In this document: positions 15,929 through 23,606 of the stretch, piece after piece
How the letters are laid out: each line of letters opens with the position of its first letter
How positions within the stretch are numbered: the stretch's first letter is position 1
Source of the DNA: Geobacteraceae bacterium
Lineage (GTDB): Bacteria > Desulfobacterota > Desulfuromonadia > Geobacterales > DSM-12255
Direction of reading: 5' to 3'
Length of the DNA stretch: 32,143 nt
Assembly: GCA_013377075.1 (NCBI GenBank)
Contig: JACABD010000037.1
Coordinates: 1-32,143, forward strand
The notes under the pieces: model-generated
What the model was told of the DNA's origin: nothing
Databases searched by the model: none
What the model saw: only the letters and a program-made list of their open reading frames with translations
Translations under genes and position numbers: made by a program

Positions 15929-15957
15929 TTGAATGTACGTCCCAGTAAGGCTATAGT
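15929..15957 (+). promoter_or_regulatory. Sigma-70 promoter of the DUF4388-pilT-like cluster
   Basis: TTGAAT (15929-15934), a 17-base spacer and TATAGT (15952-15957). Transcript start is expected about 30 bases before the ATG at 15994. Confidence 0.65.
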
Positions 15958-15993
15958 GTCTGCTTATATGATCAATTGAGAGGTTGAGCCCTA

Positions 15994-17754
15994 ATGTCCT
16001 TTGTTGGTGATCTTGAGCATCTCCCCATAGTGGACGTAATACAACTACTTCACGCCACAAGGAAATCAGGCACACTCTGCCTGAAGAGCAGCAAAGGCGA
16101 AAGTCAGCTTGTTTTCAGTGACGGCTGCATTGTCAGCGCAAACCACTCAAACAACAGTGTCCGCATTGGCCAGATACTTGTTCAGATGAACAAGATTTCT
16201 CGCGAAACACTTGATGAAACCCTTCTTGAGCAGAAAAAGTCCGGTGCAGATAGAGCCCCCCTCATTGCCTCCCTGATTGAAAGTGGCAAGCTCAACAAAG
16301 AGGATGCCTTCAAGGGGCTTGAAACTCTCATAGAAATGACCATTGTTGAGGTTCTGACCTGGACAGAAGGGACTTTCGAGCTTGATGTAGACACATCCGT
16401 AATCTCGGACGAATATCGCTATATCCCCGAAAACCTCAAGCTGGATCTTAATCTCAACACCCAGAATGTCCTGATGGATGCCCTGCGGATCTACGATGAG
16501 AAAAAGCGTGACGGCACACTTATGACTGAGACTTTCTCAGACGGCCAGCCTGCTGATGACTTTCCTTCCGACTGCGAGCCACCACTGGCTGACGATCAAA
16601 TTATATCAATTGACGACCTTGGACTCGATGTCCTCGACGATCTAGAAAAGGTCATCCCCGGCTTCTTCACCCCCGTAAAAATTCACGATCCAACAACCAT
16701 CCACAGAGAGAGAGCCGGAACATCTCTTGGCGACATACCGCAGGAGCAACAGGAACGACTTTATTCCTATCTTTCAAATACAACTGCTGGCGCTGAAGAA
16801 ACTCCTGCCGAGCATACTCATTCACCTACCCATGCGCTGATACTATTCAGCGCATCAGACTTTATCCGTCACACGGTCATGACAGCCTGCAAGCACGAAG
16901 GTTTTTTTACTTTCTCAACAGACGAAGAAGAAAACCTTGAGCATATAATCAGCCAGTCTCACTCAAAAGAACTTCAGCCAATCATACTGCTCGACCAACC
17001 CGAACCGTCATCAACGGTTGACATTTTCGGCCTGTCAGGGCGAATACTTGACAAAAACCCTGACATCCCACTGTTTCACCTGATCAACCCTGCCGGGTTC
17101 AGTTCCATACTGGATTCAATGGATTCCGGTGCAAGAGCCGTACTACCAAGACCTGACGCTGCTACCTGCAAGAACTCATTTGTGGAAGATACCATCCGTT
17201 TTCTTGAAACCGTCAAAAAGTGCCTTAAAGTCCCCCCAGTAATAAAAAGTAATAAAATACCAGTAATCCTCCGTGATTGCATGGAAGAAATCTCAACAAA
17301 GCGAGAGCTTTCAGAGATAATTCCTATTATTGACCGTTACCTATCATCTGTCATGGGAAGAGCAATAACATTCATTCACAGAAGGAATGAACTTGTTTGC
17401 GAAAGCATCTCGCGATCCGAATCTGCCCAGCCCCTTAATATTTGCATCCCGATAGATGGCGATTCACCACTCCAGAAGGTAATGTCAAGCGGAGTAATAT
17501 ACTTCGACATATCTGACCACCAACTCCTCAATGAATGCGTATATTCACAGATAGGTGCTCCTGTAGACAAACAGATCCTGGTTGCACCATTCAAGTGCCT
17601 TGGTAGGGTACTGGCAGTTTGCTACGGTGATTTTGGCTCAAGACATCAGGTAAATATCGACCCTGAGATGATTTCGATTCTGTTGAGGCACGCAGGGCTT
17701 GTATATGAGAATGCTCTATACAGGAAGAAATTTGAAAAGATGCTACAGACATAG
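15994..17754 (+). CDS. DUF4388 (PATAN) protein with receiver-like and GAF-like domains
   Basis: 586 aa, cytoplasmic, no signal peptide or membrane segment. Residues 1-60 are the DUF4388/PATAN start (MSFVGDLEHLPIVDVIQLLH, SGTLCLKS, LVFSDGCIVSA). Residues 57-115 resemble an MshEN-like segment (RIGQILVQMNKISRETLDETLLEQ). Residues 275-395 look like a receiver or pseudo-receiver with IILLDQPEPS holding a possible phosphorylation Asp. Residues 420-586 look like a GAF-type sensor. DUF4388 proteins in Desulfuromonadia and Myxococcota are usually signalling scaffolds linked to motility or polarity. GAGAGG about 10 bases upstream fits the start. It lies 59 bases before a PilT paralogue, so a role in controlling a pilus-type motor is inferred. 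Confidence 0.8.
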   Translation: MSFVGDLEHLPIVDVIQLLHATRKSGTLCLKSSKGESQLVFSDGCIVSANHSNNSVRIGQILVQMNKISRETLDETLLEQKKSGADRAPLIASLIESGKLNKEDAFKGLETLIEMTIVEVLTWTEGTFELDVDTSVISDEYRYIPENLKLDLNLNTQNVLMDALRIYDEKKRDGTLMTETFSDGQPADDFPSDCEPPLADDQIISIDDLGLDVLDDLEKVIPGFFTPVKIHDPTTIHRERAGTSLGDIPQEQQERLYSYLSNTTAGAEETPAEHTHSPTHALILFSASDFIRHTVMTACKHEGFFTFSTDEEENLEHIISQSHSKELQPIILLDQPEPSSTVDIFGLSGRILDKNPDIPLFHLINPAGFSSILDSMDSGARAVLPRPDAATCKNSFVEDTIRFLETVKKCLKVPPVIKSNKIPVILRDCMEEISTKRELSEIIPIIDRYLSSVMGRAITFIHRRNELVCESISRSESAQPLNICIPIDGDSPLQKVMSSGVIYFDISDHQLLNECVYSQIGAPVDKQILVAPFKCLGRVLAVCYGDFGSRHQVNIDPEMISILLRHAGLVYENALYRKKFEKMLQT

Positions 17755-17813
17755 CCCTGATATCATACGGGTTTTGAGCTCAAAAGACATTTTTTGCAAG
17801 GAAGGATAACATT

Positions 17814-18884
17814 ATGGACTCAAAAGTACTCAATCAGATCCTAGACATCGCTTTTCAGAAGAAGGTTTCAGACCTGCACTTTGAAGTTGACAACCCTCCT
17901 TTTTTCCGTGGCAGAGGCCAGCTTATCCGCTCAAAACTCCCTAATCTGACCCCCAAGGACACGGAATTTATCGCGACTACGGTTCTCGAGCACAACGGGC
18001 GTAAACTCGCCCACGACATGAAGGAACTTGATGCATCCTACTCCCTGCCAAGCGGTGGGAGATTCAGGGTCAGCATCTTCAAACAGCGTGGGAATTTCGG
18101 CATAATAATGCGCGTAATACCCCCTCATATTGGAACCCTTCAGGAGCTTAACCTCCCTCCGGTACTCTCCGAGATTGTCAAGGCACCTAACGGACTGATA
18201 CTTGTTACCGGTCCAACCGGCAATGGTAAATCCACTACACTTGCATCCATGATCCGGCTTCTCAACGAAAGCCAGAACTACAACATCATAACCATCGAAG
18301 ACCCGATTGAGTTCCTCTTCACATCACAGAAAAGCTGCATAATCCAGAGAGAAGTCGGAATCGACACCGAGGATTTTAATGCTGCGCTCAAGGCCTCCCT
18401 GCGGATGGACCCTGATGTAATCATGGTAGGTGAATTACGGGACAAGGAAACGATAGACTCATGCATAAAGGCGGCAGAAACAGGCCACCTGGTATTTTCA
18501 ACACTTCACACCCAGAGTGCGGTATCGACAATCAACCGGCTTCTTGGCTCATTCCCTCCTGAATCACAGGAGATAATCAGGCAAAGGCTTGCTGATATAC
18601 TGGTTGCGGTGGTTTCGTTACGCCTCATCAAGGACAAAACCGGAGAAAACATCTTCCCTGTTGTGGAGATAATGAGATCCACCACAACCATCCAGTCCTG
18701 CATAAGGGAAGGGAGGCTGGAAGAGATCGAAAAACATATCGAAAACGGACAGTCCATGTACCAGATGCAGACACTCGACCAGCACCTGCTACAGCTCTAC
18801 AAACAGGACATCATCACCATGGAGGATGCCAAGAGACTGTCGCATTCTATGGATCTCGAACGCAAGATGATGTTTGACAACTGA
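17814..18884 (+). CDS. PilT-like type IV pilus retraction ATPase paralogue
   Basis: 356 aa AAA-type secretion ATPase of the PilT/PilU group. Walker A GPTGNGKSTT at 133-142, Asp box ITIEDPIEFLF at 159-169, Walker B DPDVIMVGELRD at 199-210, His box GHLVFSTLHTQ at 224-234. The C-terminus keeps the PilT plan (MQTLDQHLLQLY, ITMEDA) but the usual AIRNLIRE motif, needed for retraction in PilT, reads TIQSCIRE. That points to an accessory paralogue rather than the main PilT. It would form a hexamer at the inner membrane. AGGAAGGA precedes the ATG. Probably co-transcribed with the DUF4388 gene upstream and the 51-aa gene 2 bases downstream. Confidence 0.88.
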   Translation: MDSKVLNQILDIAFQKKVSDLHFEVDNPPFFRGRGQLIRSKLPNLTPKDTEFIATTVLEHNGRKLAHDMKELDASYSLPSGGRFRVSIFKQRGNFGIIMRVIPPHIGTLQELNLPPVLSEIVKAPNGLILVTGPTGNGKSTTLASMIRLLNESQNYNIITIEDPIEFLFTSQKSCIIQREVGIDTEDFNAALKASLRMDPDVIMVGELRDKETIDSCIKAAETGHLVFSTLHTQSAVSTINRLLGSFPPESQEIIRQRLADILVAVVSLRLIKDKTGENIFPVVEIMRSTTTIQSCIREGRLEEIEKHIENGQSMYQMQTLDQHLLQLYKQDIITMEDAKRLSHSMDLERKMMFDN

Positions 18885-18886
18885 TC

Positions 18887-19042
18887 ATGAAAAAGCCGAT
18901 GGCAATTCTCATTATTATATTCACGCTGTTTCTTATCGTATTTGCCACCTGGCACCTGTTTAAAGGGAATCTGGAGGCGGCATTCATGCCGCTTCCGTTC
19001 CTTCTCATTATCTACTTTTACCTCAAACGCTCAGAGAGTTAA
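18887..19042 (+). CDS. Small 51-aa membrane protein
   Basis: Starts 2 bases after the PilT-like stop: MKKPMAILIIIFTLFLIVFA, then a short polar turn (FKGNLE) and a second hydrophobic stretch (MPLPFLLIIYFYL) ending KRSES. This predicts two membrane helices with few extramembrane residues. No ribosome site stands out; translational coupling to the ATPase gene is likely. Not recognised as a known family. Its position between a PilT-like motor and a predicted outer-membrane protein suggests an accessory role in the same machine, which is inference only. Confidence 0.7.
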   Translation: MKKPMAILIIIFTLFLIVFATWHLFKGNLEAAFMPLPFLLIIYFYLKRSES

Positions 19043-19043
19043 G

Positions 19044-19988
19044 GTGCATCTACGCCATTTTGCATTAGCCGTTTCATTTCTGTTTTTATCTCCTTTTCCA
19101 GTTTTTGCCGCAGACCCTCCACCCACCACACAACCACTGCCCATACCCAGGGCTGAAGTTGAGATAACCCCGGAGCTTGATGCGTACTACACAAACATTG
19201 GCATCCATATTCCACTTACAAACCAACCTATTAGTGATGTAGGCGAATCTGACGAACTGAAGGTTTACAGCGACCTATTCAGGAACTCCCTGACACCCAG
19301 ATTTCTTCTTCTTGAAGCCAGCGTCTTTCCGATGCCGGTTCTGGGGACATACCTGAAGAAAAACAATCGGAGTTTTTACGACAGCAGCGGTTTCAGTGAC
19401 GATTTCAATCTGATCGGTTCAATTACCGCAGGCTTTCAGGAGCCGTACTCCTTTTCTCTCTTTTTCGGAGACGTTGTCACCTTTGTAAAGCCAGGTGAAC
19501 AACGCAACGGCTCAAACAAGGGGTACATGGGCTATCTCTTTACCTTTGCCGATCAGCATATAAAAAACAATCAGCTGATAAACGACAAGTCTCTTGAAAT
19601 TGAATGGAAAATGAAGGGGGAAAGGAACTTCAGTGACGAGAAACTTAACTGGAGTTTCAGACTTGGCACTAAAATTCATGATAATCCTGATATTGCCGAT
19701 GTCATGTATCTTGGTCTGCGCAGGAGCAATCTTGATTTTAAATCATCAGCTCTCTCCTGGCTTAAGAACAGCAGTTTCGATTTCAGGTGGGATTTTGGAC
19801 TAAAGGGGGCAGGAATCCTCAGGCAAGAGTATATAATCGGCAAAAAACTCCCTTTCAAGAATTATAATATGGCGCTCAAACTGGATGTGGGGATGATCTG
19901 GCAGAACAACAAATACTATTCCGGGGGCCTTAGAGATAAGGAAGGGGACAGATTCACCTTTGTGTTCAGGCCAAACCTGGAGTTTTAA
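19044..19988 (+). CDS. Putative outer-membrane beta-barrel protein
   Basis: 314 aa if started at the GTG at 19044, one base after the stop of the 51-aa gene. This start gives a clean signal peptide (HLRHFALAVSFLFLSPFPVFA then ADPPPT). An ATG further upstream (18942) would overlap the small gene and add a basic non-signal sequence, so it is not favoured. The mature protein has a Pro-rich start, many alternating aromatic/polar strands and ends with TFVFRPNLEF, a terminal aromatic typical of outer-membrane barrels. No family is recognised. Its stop codon overlaps the stop of the convergent 48-aa gene. Confidence 0.72.
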   Translation: MHLRHFALAVSFLFLSPFPVFAADPPPTTQPLPIPRAEVEITPELDAYYTNIGIHIPLTNQPISDVGESDELKVYSDLFRNSLTPRFLLLEASVFPMPVLGTYLKKNNRSFYDSSGFSDDFNLIGSITAGFQEPYSFSLFFGDVVTFVKPGEQRNGSNKGYMGYLFTFADQHIKNNQLINDKSLEIEWKMKGERNFSDEKLNWSFRLGTKIHDNPDIADVMYLGLRRSNLDFKSSALSWLKNSSFDFRWDFGLKGAGILRQEYIIGKKLPFKNYNMALKLDVGMIWQNNKYYSGGLRDKEGDRFTFVFRPNLEF

Positions 19989-20131
19989 ACTGATCCTCGC
20001 TTCATCGCTTCAAGAAGGACACCGAGCCTCTTGCCGCTCCCTTTCTGACGTTCCAGCGCCCGGACAAGAGTCGTCTTTGAGATGATTTCCTTTTCAACGA
20101 GAAGGGTTCCAAGCTGTTTCTTAGCGTCCAT
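19985..20131 (-). CDS. 48-aa stand-alone MshEN-like small protein
   Basis: Reads MDAKKQLGTLLVEKEIISKT, then TLVRALERQKGSGKRLGVLL and EAMKRGSV. GGAG lies 8 bases before the ATG at 20131. The pattern G-x-LLV-x-K-x-I-I-(4-6)-L-x-x-AL-x-x-Q-(5)-RLG-x-LL is that of the MshEN / T2SSE N-terminal domain found at the front of PilB and GspE ATPases, where it binds partners or c-di-GMP. Here it stands alone, and one repeat is shorter than the usual two-part domain. It could be a free adaptor or a remnant. Codon pattern and ribosome site favour a real gene. It is downstream of, and in the same direction as, the TonB-like gene. Confidence 0.65.
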   Translation of the reverse strand: MDAKKQLGTLLVEKEIISKTTLVRALERQKGSGKRLGVLLEAMKRGSV

Positions 20132-20254
20132 AACAATCTCCACAATAAAGTTATCCAGATGAATACCACGCTAATTAAGCTATTACCAATAAATTAATGC
20201 AAATATTCGGTTATAACTATCTTGCTATTTCATCATAAGTTATGCAGTAACTTA
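20132..20254 (-). other. Spacer between the TonB-like gene and the 48-aa gene
   Basis: 123 AT-rich bases with no gene. No terminator with a T run was found after the TonB-like gene. A promoter for the 48-aa gene could lie here, but none is clear. Confidence 0.4.
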
Positions 20255-21112
20255 TCAGCGAATAAACCTCATCCCTCCTTGGGAAATTATGTAGTGGCAA
20301 CGCAAAAGCAGATTAAAAATATCCTTATCATAGCCCTTAGGTAATGAGCCCACGGGACCAAGTTCGTCAATGGCGCGCAAGACTTCATCATCCAGTATCT
20401 TGCTACCGGAACCCTCCAAAAGCTCCCGTTTAACAATAACTCCACGACGGTTAAAGGTTATCATTACTACTGTAATGCCTTCAATACCAAGCTTTCCGGC
20501 AGATTCTGGATATTTCCAGACAGCATCTAAAGCCTTACCGAAACGCGACATAAATGAACCAAACAGCATATCATTTTTATCAAAAAAACTGGTTTCACCG
20601 GCAGCAATAGAATCACCGTACTTTTTTCTGTAACTCTCCTCAAGCCTCGCCATTTTATCAGCCCCAGGATAAAGCGCTGAAGTGTCAGGAGCCTTTGCCT
20701 CACCCCTTTTTCTGAAAAGAGCATCTGCGGGGGAGCGCTCACGCACACCAATATCAGGCGCTGATGGATACCCTAACTGAGGTTTTGCAGCACGCTCAAG
20801 GTCAGGACGAGCGGATGAGGGGGGAGGAGATTGCCATGGAGAATTAGTAACCCTTTCCTTGAAAGAATCCCCTTTCGGAGGGATCTCCGGCGCTTCAGTC
20901 CGTGGCACGTCGACAGGTATTTTAATCGGTGGCGGAATAACTTTTGGCGGGACATAAGCAGGAATCCCTTCAAGATCTACCATCTGCGGTTCAGGGGAAT
21001 GTACAGGTTTCTCATTGGGCATATTCAGCAGCAGTGCAAATATAGCTGCATGAATAAAAACTGAGACCAGAACAAGATAAAGAAAGTTTTTTTCGACTGA
21101 ATTTTCTGACAT
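20255..21112 (-). CDS. TonB-like energy-transducing protein
   Basis: 285 aa from the ATG at 21112, with AAGG six bases upstream; two TTG codons just before it are possible alternatives. One membrane helix at residues 10-28 (FLYLVLVSVFIHAAIFALLL) follows a short cytoplasmic tail. Residues 33-130 are Pro-rich and basic, the usual periplasmic spacer. Residues 205-285 form a TonB C-terminal domain (GITVVMITFNRRGVIVKREL, SKILDDEVLRAID). The protein would couple inner-membrane proton motive force to outer-membrane receptors. No exbB, exbD or receptor is next to it, so its partner is unknown. It may be a TonB-domain protein with another role. Confidence 0.82.
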   Translation of the reverse strand: MSENSVEKNFLYLVLVSVFIHAAIFALLLNMPNEKPVHSPEPQMVDLEGIPAYVPPKVIPPPIKIPVDVPRTEAPEIPPKGDSFKERVTNSPWQSPPPSSARPDLERAAKPQLGYPSAPDIGVRERSPADALFRKRGEAKAPDTSALYPGADKMARLEESYRKKYGDSIAAGETSFFDKNDMLFGSFMSRFGKALDAVWKYPESAGKLGIEGITVVMITFNRRGVIVKRELLEGSGSKILDDEVLRAIDELGPVGSLPKGYDKDIFNLLLRCHYIISQGGMRFIR

Positions 21113-21220
21113 CAACAACCTTGCACAGATGCTATTTACGGTATATTTTACGGGCTGCGGGGAGTAAAAGCAACCTCACTCTGCCAGAAACAGTAGAAGA
21201 GTTCCAACAGGAGATTTACT

Positions 21221-22159
21221 TTGAGCAACCAGGCTGTTTTGTGGATCGGATTTACCATAACACTTTGCATAATGTTCGCCATTGACCTTGGCATTTTCAA
21301 TCGGAAAACCCATGAAGTGAGCTTCCGCGAAGCATCTGCCTGGACAGCCGTCTGGGTCGCGCTGGCACTGCTCTTCAACATTGGTGTCTACTTCGAACTC
21401 GGCAAGGAAAAAGCCCTGGAGTTCCTCGCCGGATATACAATCGAGCAGTCTCTTTCCGTTGATAATCTCTTTGTTTTCATCATGATCTTCTCCTACTTTA
21501 AAATCCGAAAAAATCATCAACCCAAGATCCTCAAGTGGGGTGTCATCGGTGCCCTTGTCCTGAGAGCCATCTTCATAATTGCAGGCATCGATCTTATAGA
21601 GCGCTTCAGCTGGACTATCTACATTTTCGGAGGGATTCTGATTGTAACTGGCTTTAAAATGGCCTTTGGCAAGGAAGACTCGATAAATCCTGACAAGAAT
21701 TTTGCCGTACGGCTGGTGAGGCGCTTCATGCCCATAACCAAAAGAACTTACGGCGACCGGTTTTTCATCAACCGCCAGGGGGTTCGGGCTGCCACCCCTC
21801 TCTTTCTAGCTCTAGTCGTAGTCGAAAGCAGTGACGTAATCTTTGCAGTGGATTCAATTCCGGCCGTCCTCTCGGTTACCAGGGACCCGCTGATCGTCTA
21901 CACATCAAACGCCTTTGCGATCATGGGGCTCCGCTCTCTCTACTACCTGCTGGCAAATGTCATGGGGATGTTTGCCTACCTGAAGCTGGGTGTCTCTGTC
22001 ATACTTGCCTTTGTCGGCATAAAGATGCTTCTCGGGCACAGCCAGTACAGCTTTTCAACCCAGTTCTCGCTGGGGGTTATTCTCGGGGTGCTGCTGATTT
22101 CCATTCTGACTTCAATAGTATTTGCCAAAGGTAAAGGGACTAGTTCACGGACCTCTTGA
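21221..22159 (+). CDS. TerC / Alx family membrane protein
   Basis: 312 aa, starting at the TTG at 21221 with AGGAG 7 bases upstream and no better ATG. About eight to nine membrane helices. Family signatures are the acidic membrane motif AIDLGIFNRK near the start, the segment EQSLSVDNLFVF, and VVESSDVIFAVDSIPAVL in the middle, where the Asp and Glu residues are thought to bind metal ions. TerC/Alx proteins are linked to manganese export, tellurite resistance and metal loading of exported enzymes. Here manganese homeostasis is the likeliest role by family. The 3' end overlaps the convergent CorC/HlyC gene by 20 bases. The upstream leader was examined for a manganese riboswitch and rejected. Confidence 0.92.
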   Translation: MSNQAVLWIGFTITLCIMFAIDLGIFNRKTHEVSFREASAWTAVWVALALLFNIGVYFELGKEKALEFLAGYTIEQSLSVDNLFVFIMIFSYFKIRKNHQPKILKWGVIGALVLRAIFIIAGIDLIERFSWTIYIFGGILIVTGFKMAFGKEDSINPDKNFAVRLVRRFMPITKRTYGDRFFINRQGVRAATPLFLALVVVESSDVIFAVDSIPAVLSVTRDPLIVYTSNAFAIMGLRSLYYLLANVMGMFAYLKLGVSVILAFVGIKMLLGHSQYSFSTQFSLGVILGVLLISILTSIVFAKGKGTSSRTS

Positions 22160-23441
22160 CACTGACCCTGACAATGGAGTTTTTGGCAACCTCTACACAG
22201 CCGAAATGATACCCCGACCACTCGACCGCCTCACCCTTTTCCGGAAAACGTCCAAGGCTCTGGAGAATAATCCCGGCAACAGTATCAAATTGCAGGTCTT
22301 CTCCAAAAGAGACCTCTAGCAGATCCTCAAGATCGTTTATAGAGAGAAGCGCATCAACAACATAGCTCCCGTCGCCGGCATGCTGAATCCTCAGGGGCTC
22401 ACCCTCATCATGCTCATCCTCTATCTCGCCCACCAGCTCCTCAAGGAGATCCTCTGTCGTCACCATACCGCTGAGGCCGCCATACTCGTCAATGACAAGG
22501 GCAAGATGAACCCTTTTACGCTGCATCTCCTTCAACAGCTCATTCACCTTCTTCCCTTCTGGGACATAAAAGGCCGACCTGACTATGGACTGAATGTCAA
22601 ATGATGAATCTTTCACCATCTGTGCAAGAAAATCCTTGGCATGGATGAAACCTGCGATCTCCTCAATATCCCCGCGATAGACAGGATACCTTGTGTACTG
22701 GCTCTCCAGAATTATTGCAAATATGTCCTCTTTTGTTTTTTCGAGATCGACCGCAGCCATCCTTGTACGCGGAACCATCACCTCCCTGGCTGTCGTATGG
22801 GTAAAGTCAAAGATGTTCTTTATGTACTCGTTTTCTGCGGCGGTAAACGTACCTGCTTCATGCCCTTCAGAAACGATATACTGGATCTCTTCCCGGCTTA
22901 TGAACCCCTGTTCCCTCCCCTGAATACCAAAGATCTTCAAAACGCTCCTGCTTGAATAGGAGAGGATACTGACGACAACTCCACAGATACGTGCAAAAAT
23001 ATCAAGGGGCCTTGCAAAGTGAAGTGCCGCCGGGTCAGCATACTGAAGGCCGATTGCCTTTGGAGCCAGCTCTCCGACAACGAGAATGAAGTAGGAGAGA
23101 ACAATGACGACAAAAGAGACTGAAATAGGCTCAGCCCCCCTTCTGATGAATTCAACTGATGAGTCGAGCAGAATCGGCTTTAGGTGCGTGACAGCGACAA
23201 CTCCACCGAGTGCCGATGCTGTAGCACCGACAACAGTCATGCCGATCTGGGCAACGGCCAGAAGCCTGTGCGGATCCTTTTGCAGAGCCTCAATTATCTG
23301 TGCTCTTTTATCTCCTGCCGCAACCAGCTGAGCAACGCGACTCTTTCTTATGGAAATGACCGCAAACTCGGCACATGCAAAAAATGCATTTACCAGTATC
23401 AGCAGAGCAATAACAAAAAGCTCAATAATAACTGTTTTCAA
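22140..23441 (-). CDS. CNNM/CorC (HlyC)-type transporter with CBS pair
   Basis: 433 aa from a TTG at 23441 (an adjacent TTG at 23444 is equally possible), with AAGGAGG five bases upstream. Residues 1-200 are the CNNM (DUF21) membrane domain with three to four helices ([40 protein letters not shown]). Residues 215-340 are a CBS pair ([33 protein letters not shown]). Residues 355-430 are the CorC_HlyC domain ([19 protein letters not shown]). Related proteins are implicated in Mg2+ or Co2+ efflux and in membrane repair. The name hemolysin is historical. Divergent from the protease gene, sharing the 23442-23606 promoter region. Confidence 0.92.
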   Translation of the reverse strand: MKTVIIELFVIALLILVNAFFACAEFAVISIRKSRVAQLVAAGDKRAQIIEALQKDPHRLLAVAQIGMTVVGATASALGGVVAVTHLKPILLDSSVEFIRRGAEPISVSFVVIVLSYFILVVGELAPKAIGLQYADPAALHFARPLDIFARICGVVVSILSYSSRSVLKIFGIQGREQGFISREEIQYIVSEGHEAGTFTAAENEYIKNIFDFTHTTAREVMVPRTRMAAVDLEKTKEDIFAIILESQYTRYPVYRGDIEEIAGFIHAKDFLAQMVKDSSFDIQSIVRSAFYVPEGKKVNELLKEMQRKRVHLALVIDEYGGLSGMVTTEDLLEELVGEIEDEHDEGEPLRIQHAGDGSYVVDALLSINDLEDLLEVSFGEDLQFDTVAGIILQSLGRFPEKGEAVEWSGYHFGCVEVAKNSIVRVSVKRSVN

Positions 23442-23494
23442 CAACGCCTCCTTTTATAACCAGGCTCTTCATCAATAAGTAGACAACTTACAGA

Positions 23495-23524
23495 CAGGAG
23501 TTTATATCCAGTCAATTACTCCTG
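23495..23524. repeat. Inverted repeat CAGGAGT / ACTCCTG
   Basis: Perfect 7-base arms at 23495-23501 and 23518-23524 with a 16-base centre. Located between two divergent genes and 14 bases before the -35 box at 23539. Arm centres are about 23 bases apart, near two helical turns, so it could be an operator for a dimeric regulator. Confidence 0.4.
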
Positions 23525-23538
23525 GCAATGCATAAACA

Positions 23539-23568
23539 TTGACAGCCTACGGATAAAACCTGTAATTA
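23539..23568 (+). promoter_or_regulatory. Sigma-70 promoter of the protease cluster
   Basis: TTGACA (23539-23544), an 18-base spacer and TAATTA (23563-23568). Good -35, poorer -10. Start would fall about 30 bases before the ATG at 23607. Confidence 0.55.
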
Positions 23569-23606
23569 GATACTCTGTAAAAATGCTACAGGAGAGTATA
23601 CCTTTA

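Noticed and set aside
18942-19043. Longer N-terminus for the outer-membrane protein from an upstream ATG
   Set aside because: It overlaps the 51-aa gene in another frame and gives a basic, non-signal start, while the GTG at 19044 gives a clean signal peptide.
21150-21185. GGGGAGTA followed by AGCAACC upstream of terC, recalling the manganese (yybP-ykoY) riboswitch
   Set aside because: The two segments are separated by only two bases, so the arms that make the aptamer are missing and no closing stem or terminator was found.
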